This document shows, one piece after another, positions 4,851 to 8,651 of a DNA stretch of 8,651 nucleotides. The notes under the pieces are model-generated. The model worked only from the letters and a program-made list of their open reading frames with translations. It had not been told where the DNA came from and did not search any database. Made by a program: the position numbers and the translations under genes. The stretch is from assembly GCA_013816695.1 (NCBI GenBank), contig JACDDZ010000059.1, positions 1 through 8,651 of the forward strand. Direction: 5' to 3'. This stretch comes from Gemmatimonadaceae bacterium. GTDB lineage: Bacteria > Gemmatimonadota > Gemmatimonadetes > Gemmatimonadales > Gemmatimonadaceae. The first letter of the stretch is position 1. Every line of letters starts with the position of its first letter.

Positions 4851-5840
4851 GACAGGTTTGCGCGAAGCGAGTCGTGCTTTAAGCACGGACATTGGCGTTG
4901 CGGCTCTGGACAATATCGTTCCGCGGTAGGGAATTCCCCCGAAGGTGATTCGCGCACCGACTGCAAGCCATGCACAAATGGCTCGCTCAAGAACCCAGGC
5001 CGGCGAAGCAAGCGAGCCCGCGAATGGAAATACGCGGTGAGCATTGCCTCGACGGCGCCCAGCTTCTGCGAGCGCCATGATGATTACCGCGGCGAAAGCC
5101 AGGGTTTTCCAGCCGCCAAGACGGAATGCGATTATCGCTGCCGGTAACCAGGTAAGCTGGAATGCGAGACGCGGCGGCCGGGAAAATTCATCATAAGCCT
5201 GGCGTACGCGTTGCGAGAAGAAGTGCCGTGTGGTCGAGGGACGCCGTGCGACGTACGTATCCAGCAGAACTTCCTCGCGCCCACCGGAAGCAACAATGGT
5301 GCGGACCAGCTCGAGGTTTTCGAACATCACCGTTCCGTCGTAGCCCCCTGCCTGCAGAAGCGGCTCGCGCAAAACGCCTAGGGTTCCCGGCCAATCACCA
5401 CCACTGATTCTGTTAAGCAGAATTCGTCCGGAGTCCCACAGGGCATGCCATGGTGTGGGGGAGAAGTAATTCTGCGGCCGTACGACTTCGGCGTGGTCGA
5501 GAGCGTTCTCGATTGCGACAACTCCGGCCTCGTCATACCTGATGTCGTCATCGGCAATGATGATTTTGTCATAAGACGCGAGACGGATTCCCGTCAGCGC
5601 CCCTCCGACCTTACCCATCGGAGTGACGAGGTCTGCTCGCGGCCGGATGTGGATTACCATGCTACCCCATGCATGGGCGTGCTCCTCAAAAACAGGAGTC
5701 ACGGAGCCGTCTACAACGATTGTCTCTGCGATAGCGGAGACGCGTCGCAGGTAATCGCAAAAATCCCCATCGGTTCTGGGGTGGGCAGAGCAAATTGGCA
5801 AAACGTAGGTGACGCGGCGCTGCAAATCAGGCATGTTCAT
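4800..5840 (-). CDS. Membrane-anchored glycosyltransferase, family 2-like
   Basis: The 346-residue protein begins with a GT-A type nucleotide-sugar binding region: TYVLPICSAHP (11-21), a VVDGS strand (42-46) and IIADDDIRYD (94-103), whose DDD (97-99) fits the metal-binding DXD. FENLELV (173-179) may hold the acidic acceptor-site residue, and SQRVRQ (209-214) stands where many family-2 processive enzymes have a Q/RxxRW motif, but W is missing. Hydrophobic stretches near 227-260 and 280-305 should anchor the C-terminal half in the membrane, followed by the basic GGIPYRGTILSR. The sugar and acceptor cannot be read from the sequence; a lipid acceptor is plausible. The ATG at 5840 has no clear Shine-Dalgarno site; M3 (5834) is an alternative. 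The gene is divergent from the decarboxylase across 44 bases and convergent with the operon on the other side. Confidence 0.85.
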   Translation of the reverse strand: MNMPDLQRRVTYVLPICSAHPRTDGDFCDYLRRVSAIAETIVVDGSVTPVFEEHAHAWGSMVIHIRPRADLVTPMGKVGGALTGIRLASYDKIIIADDDIRYDEAGVVAIENALDHAEVVRPQNYFSPTPWHALWDSGRILLNRISGGDWPGTLGVLREPLLQAGGYDGTVMFENLELVRTIVASGGREEVLLDTYVARRPSTTRHFFSQRVRQAYDEFSRPPRLAFQLTWLPAAIIAFRLGGWKTLAFAAVIIMALAEAGRRRGNAHRVFPFAGSLASPAWVLERAICAWLAVGARITFGGIPYRGTILSRAATPMSVLKARLASRKPVLSENFDLDRLERSIVG

Positions 5841-5872
5841 GTCTGGGGCAACTGACGTGCCTCTTCACCATC

Positions 5873-5878
5873 AGGGAA
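5873..5878 (+). promoter_or_regulatory. Ribosome binding site of the decarboxylase gene
   Basis: AGGGAA lies six bases before ATG 5885. The promoters of both divergent genes must fit in, or overlap the ends of, the 44-base spacer at 5841-5884; I see no convincing -35/-10 pair in it. Confidence 0.6.
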
Positions 5879-5884
5879 TGCGAC

Positions 5885-7363
5885 ATGACATGGGAACTTG
5901 CAGGGCCAACCGGCGATTTCCAACCCGATGCAATCCGGGCGGAGCTGCACCGCATGGCGGACTGGATGGCAGACTACAGGATCGGCATTGCGGAGCGAAG
6001 CGTTTCCACACCGGTACAGCCCGGGGAGATTGGTGACCAACTCCGGGCCGCGAATTGGGAGCTCCCGGTTTCGCTCGAAGAAATCATCGCCGATTTCGAC
6101 AGGGTTGTGATGCCCGGAATCCTGAACTGGGGTCACCCTGCGTTTTTTGGATATTTTGGCAGCACGAGCAACACTCCGGCGCTGATTGCCGAGATGGCGG
6201 CTGCGGCGCTGAACGTGAACGCCATGACATGGAAAAGCTCGCCGTCGGCAACTGAGATGGAGACGGTCGTTCTCGAGTGGATTCGTGAATGCTGCGGCCT
6301 TCCGGAAAAGCATTTTGGGGTCGTGTACGACACGGCTTCGGTTGCAGTCATGCATGCATTGGCGGCCGCGCGCGAGAAGGCATGTGGAGGTATGCGCAGG
6401 AACGGACTCGGTGCACTGGGCGGAATTGCAATGCTCCGGATTTATGCATCCGACCAGGCGCACAGCTCGGCAGAAAAGGCTGCAATCGTGCTGGGCGTGG
6501 GCGAGTCGAACGTGATTCGTATTCCGAGCGATGATGATTTCCGGATGGATTGTGCCGCGTTGCGGAAAACGATTTTGGATGACGTAGCGCTGGGTTATAC
6601 GCCGATGGCGGTCATCGCCACCGTGGGATCCACGTCGACCGCCAGCAGCGACCCGGTACCTGAGATAGCCAGGATCTGTAGGGAGTTCGACCTATGGCTG
6701 CATGTGGATGGCGCCTATGGCGGAGGCTACGGTGTGCTGCCGGAAGGGAGATGGGTGATGCAGGGAATGGAGGACGCCGATTCGGTTGTCGTGAATCCGC
6801 ATAAATGGCTCTTCGTGCCACTCGACTTCAGCACACTCTACCTGAAAAATCCTGCAAGCGTGCGCGAGGTTTTTTCACTCACTCCGGAATACCTGAGAGG
6901 TGCGGCAGGAGAATCACCCGCGGCTCACGACTACATGGACTACGGGATACAACTTGGGCGACGTTTCCGCGCGCTCAAGGCATGGATGGTATTCCGTGCA
7001 TTCGGGCGCAGTGGCATCGAGTCGCGCATCAGGGAAAATTGCAGGGCCGCGAAAATGTTTGCAAAGCTGGTTTCCGATGAGGAGCATTTCAGTCTTGCAA
7101 CGCCAGTCAATATGGCCGTCGTGTGCTTCCGGTTTGAGCCGCCCGGATTGGCCGGCGAAGCAGCAAATGCAATGAACCGGATGGTCGTTGAGCGGGTGAA
7201 TGCGAGCGGGAAGGCATTTCTCACATATACAACGCTGCGCGGCCGAATCGTCATGCGAGCCGGCTTCGGAAACATACTGACGACGGATGCGACAATTCAC
7301 TCCGTATGGGAGCTGATCCGGGCGCACGCTGGGAAGCTCGCTACTGGCGAAGTGAATTGTTGA
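5885..7363 (+). CDS. Group II pyridoxal-phosphate-dependent amino-acid decarboxylase
   Basis: The 492-residue protein shows the family (PF00282) in order: GHPAFFGYF (83-91), WKSSPSATEME (116-126), YDTASVAVMHALAAAR (148-163), SDQAHSSAEKAA (189-200) with the ring-stacking His193, HVDGAYGG (273-280) with Asp275 for the pyridine nitrogen, and VNPHKWLF (303-310) with Lys307 for the PLP Schiff base. All key residues are present and the length is normal for aromatic-L-amino-acid and related decarboxylases, so it should be active in the cytoplasm, making an amine and CO2. Substrate choice among tryptophan, tyrosine, phenylalanine, DOPA or others cannot be settled here. The start at 5885 has AGGGAA six bases upstream. 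The following small gene overlaps its stop (TTGA), suggesting co-expression. The divergent neighbour is the glycosyltransferase. Confidence 0.94.
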   Translation: MTWELAGPTGDFQPDAIRAELHRMADWMADYRIGIAERSVSTPVQPGEIGDQLRAANWELPVSLEEIIADFDRVVMPGILNWGHPAFFGYFGSTSNTPALIAEMAAAALNVNAMTWKSSPSATEMETVVLEWIRECCGLPEKHFGVVYDTASVAVMHALAAAREKACGGMRRNGLGALGGIAMLRIYASDQAHSSAEKAAIVLGVGESNVIRIPSDDDFRMDCAALRKTILDDVALGYTPMAVIATVGSTSTASSDPVPEIARICREFDLWLHVDGAYGGGYGVLPEGRWVMQGMEDADSVVVNPHKWLFVPLDFSTLYLKNPASVREVFSLTPEYLRGAAGESPAAHDYMDYGIQLGRRFRALKAWMVFRAFGRSGIESRIRENCRAAKMFAKLVSDEEHFSLATPVNMAVVCFRFEPPGLAGEAANAMNRMVVERVNASGKAFLTYTTLRGRIVMRAGFGNILTTDATIHSVWELIRAHAGKLATGEVNC

Positions 7364-7917
7364 TTGACGAGCTGCTCCCGGAGTTTGAGTTCGTTGAGCG
7401 GCACGCAATTACAATTTGTGGACTGGTGCCTGAGGTCTACGATGCGATTGCGCGGGTCGATTTCGCGCAGACTCGGGGAATCAAGATTCTCCTCACGCTC
7501 AGAGCCCTGCCGAACAGGTTATTCGGCTCGGCTCGCGGGCGCTCGGCATTTCGCCTCACGCTCCGGGATGCAGAGAAGTTTGGCTTCTTCATCGCGGCAG
7601 AACGACCGCCTGAGGAGCTTGTGATCGTACTTCAGGGAAAGTTCTGGTCCGTGCGCCCGGGAACGGAGTGCGTCGCGCTGTCCGACCTGGATCACCCCGT
7701 TCCTGCGGGATGCGCGCGCGCGGCCTGGAATTTTTCGGTGCGCGCCGTCAATGCAACACACGTTGTTCTCAAGACAGAAACACGAATACACTGCGCAGAC
7801 AGCGCGTCCCGCTGGAAGTTCAGGCTCTACTGGCTGGTGGTGCGTCCAGGCAGCGGACTCATTCGGCGCATGATGCTGCGCACAATTCGCGCGCAGGTTG
7901 AGGAGCGCGCCGCCTAG
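7360..7917 (+). CDS. Small protein of uncertain family (possibly DUF2867/START-like)
   Basis: I do not recognise this 185-residue protein with certainty. It has no signal peptide or membrane helix. Features include FWSVRPG, an AAWNFSVRAV strand, TETRIHCAD, RWKFRLYWLVVRPGSG and a basic C-terminal helix with IRRMMLRTIRAQ. The alternation of beta strands ending in a long C-terminal helix recalls DUF2867 or SRPBCC/START-like lipid-binding folds; this is a resemblance only. The start is probably TTG 7360, overlapping the decarboxylase stop as TTGA, or TTG 7357. An ATG at 7306 is in frame but would add 18 residues lying entirely inside the decarboxylase gene. Coupling to the decarboxylase suggests a linked job. 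Its stop TAG forms the palindrome CTAG shared with the convergent L,D-transpeptidase gene. Confidence 0.75.
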   Translation: MIDELLPEFEFVERHAITICGLVPEVYDAIARVDFAQTRGIKILLTLRALPNRLFGSARGRSAFRLTLRDAEKFGFFIAAERPPEELVIVLQGKFWSVRPGTECVALSDLDHPVPAGCARAAWNFSVRAVNATHVVLKTETRIHCADSASRWKFRLYWLVVRPGSGLIRRMMLRTIRAQVEERAA

Positions 7918-8651
7918 CGCTCTGCGATTCTTTTGAGGGCCTGAACTGCTTCGATAACTTCAGCGTTTGGCATCGCGGCCGATGCGACAGTTTTCACCAA
8001 CGCATTATCGCGATCATACAGGTCATTTCCAAAATGCAGCTGGTTGTTAACCATGAATGTTGTGGCATACACGATGTAGACCGGAAGTTTCTTCGGCAGT
8101 TTGACGGACTTGTTGTCAGGCCCGCTTTGCATTTGTTGCTGCACCTTCCCCACGTCCCAGCCGAGAATGAACTCAGCAAGCTTCTCCGGCTTCTCGACCC
8201 GAATGCAGCCGTGGCTGAACGCTCTAATATCTTCCTTGAACAGTTCGCGGTTTGGCGTGTCGTGCAGGTAAATGTTGAAATCGTTCGGGAAAAGGAACTT
8301 TACGAGTCCGAGCGAGTTCTTTGGTCCCGGCGTCTGGCGGATCCTTCGAGCTCCGCCTTCCATGTAAATCTCGTAGTTGTTGGCCGCCATGTACTCGGGT
8401 GAGGCCTTGGGAAAAATTTCCTTTTCAGCGATATCGGGTGTGACGTTCCAGTAGGGTCGGAACACGACGGACTCCATGGAGTCAGCGAAGACCGGCGTGG
8501 CCTTGTCTTCGTATTCCTGGCCAACGATGACCTTCATGACGAGTGCCAGCTCGCCCTTGTCGTAAGCTTCAAGCTTGAATGCGGGGACATTCACAAAGAT
8601 GTAGCGCTGTCCGAGTGATCTCGGGAGCCAGCGATAGCGCTCCATGTTTGC
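7914..8651 (-). CDS. L,D-transpeptidase, LdtD/YcbB type, C-terminal part (5' end outside the window)
   Basis: The catalytic YkuD domain (PF03734) is clear: HDTPN at 128-132 (counted from the first visible Met at 8645) and SHGCIRV (144-150), with nucleophile Cys147, His145 and Arg149. Such enzymes form 3-3 cross-links in peptidoglycan, or anchor lipoproteins to it, in the periplasm. The visible beginning, ERYRWLPRSLGQRYIFVNVP (2-21), is the usual mid-protein entrance to the catalytic domain in the 500-600 residue YcbB/LdtD group. The frame stays open to the window edge, so the Met at 8645 is internal and an N-terminal half with signal sequence and a peptidoglycan-binding domain should lie beyond it. 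The long insertion between the first strands and the active site (about 57-127) also fits this group. About 245 residues are in view. The 3' end touches the small + strand gene through a shared CTAG. Confidence 0.95.
   Translation of the reverse strand, partial: ANMERYRWLPRSLGQRYIFVNVPAFKLEAYDKGELALVMKVIVGQEYEDKATPVFADSMESVVFRPYWNVTPDIAEKEIFPKASPEYMAANNYEIYMEGGARRIRQTPGPKNSLGLVKFLFPNDFNIYLHDTPNRELFKEDIRAFSHGCIRVEKPEKLAEFILGWDVGKVQQQMQSGPDNKSVKLPKKLPVYIVYATTFMVNNQLHFGNDLYDRDNALVKTVASAAMPNAEVIEAVQALKRIAER

Noticed and set aside
4873..4887. Inverted repeat CGTGC-TTTAA-GCACG near the convergent gene ends, as a possible terminator.
   Set aside because: It is short, lies inside the glycosyltransferase coding sequence and has no T run on either side.
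1..8651. CRISPR array, insertion sequence or transposase, toxin-antitoxin pair, restriction or other defence genes.
   Set aside because: No regularly spaced repeats, transposase or recombinase motifs, or defence domains are visible on either strand.

Overview
The window looks like chromosomal DNA from a moderately GC-rich, Gram-negative-type bacterium. It carries an outer-envelope-style lipoprotein, an LdtD/YcbB-type L,D-transpeptidase, a YbhN/cardiolipin-synthase-like pair and tRNA genes without an encoded CCA. No marker fixes the phylum; Gemmatimonadota or a similar soil lineage is only a guess. The first 550 bases are about 51% GC in the four lines I counted, while much of the rest is clearly higher. 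That fits an accessory region on the left and backbone on the right.

Left region (1-1054). A 5'-truncated lipoprotein gene resembling the BsuPI fold is followed by a decapitated 3' remnant of a cold-shock-protein gene with its terminator-like hairpin. Next come about 260 noncoding bases with short direct repeats and GC-rich hairpins. The region ends with the 3' part of a tRNA-Gln(CUG) gene, followed at once by a very strong rho-independent terminator. The tRNA part with its terminator reads most simply as the scar of an element integrated at a tRNA gene, with the element lying to the left. No integrase is in view.

Central operon (1104-4850, + strand). Four genes are packed with ATGA or larger overlaps: a YbhN/UPF0104-type membrane protein, a two-HKD phospholipase D-superfamily enzyme, a YqcI/YcgG-family (GntA-like) heme N-hydroxylase candidate, and a DUF1989 (urea-carboxylase-associated, carboxyguanidine-deiminase-like) protein. 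The first two resemble the E. coli ybhN-clsB pair. The last two belong to families whose characterised members act on guanidino groups. Their tight coupling suggests an undescribed pathway joining phospholipid headgroup chemistry to N-hydroxyguanidine chemistry; this is inference.

Right region (4800-8651). A membrane-anchored family-2-like glycosyltransferase on the minus strand overlaps the end of the operon tail-to-tail by 51 bases. Across a 44-base divergent spacer lies a group II PLP-dependent amino-acid decarboxylase, coupled by a TTGA overlap to a small protein of uncertain family. That small gene shares a palindromic CTAG stop with the convergent L,D-transpeptidase gene, which runs off the right edge.
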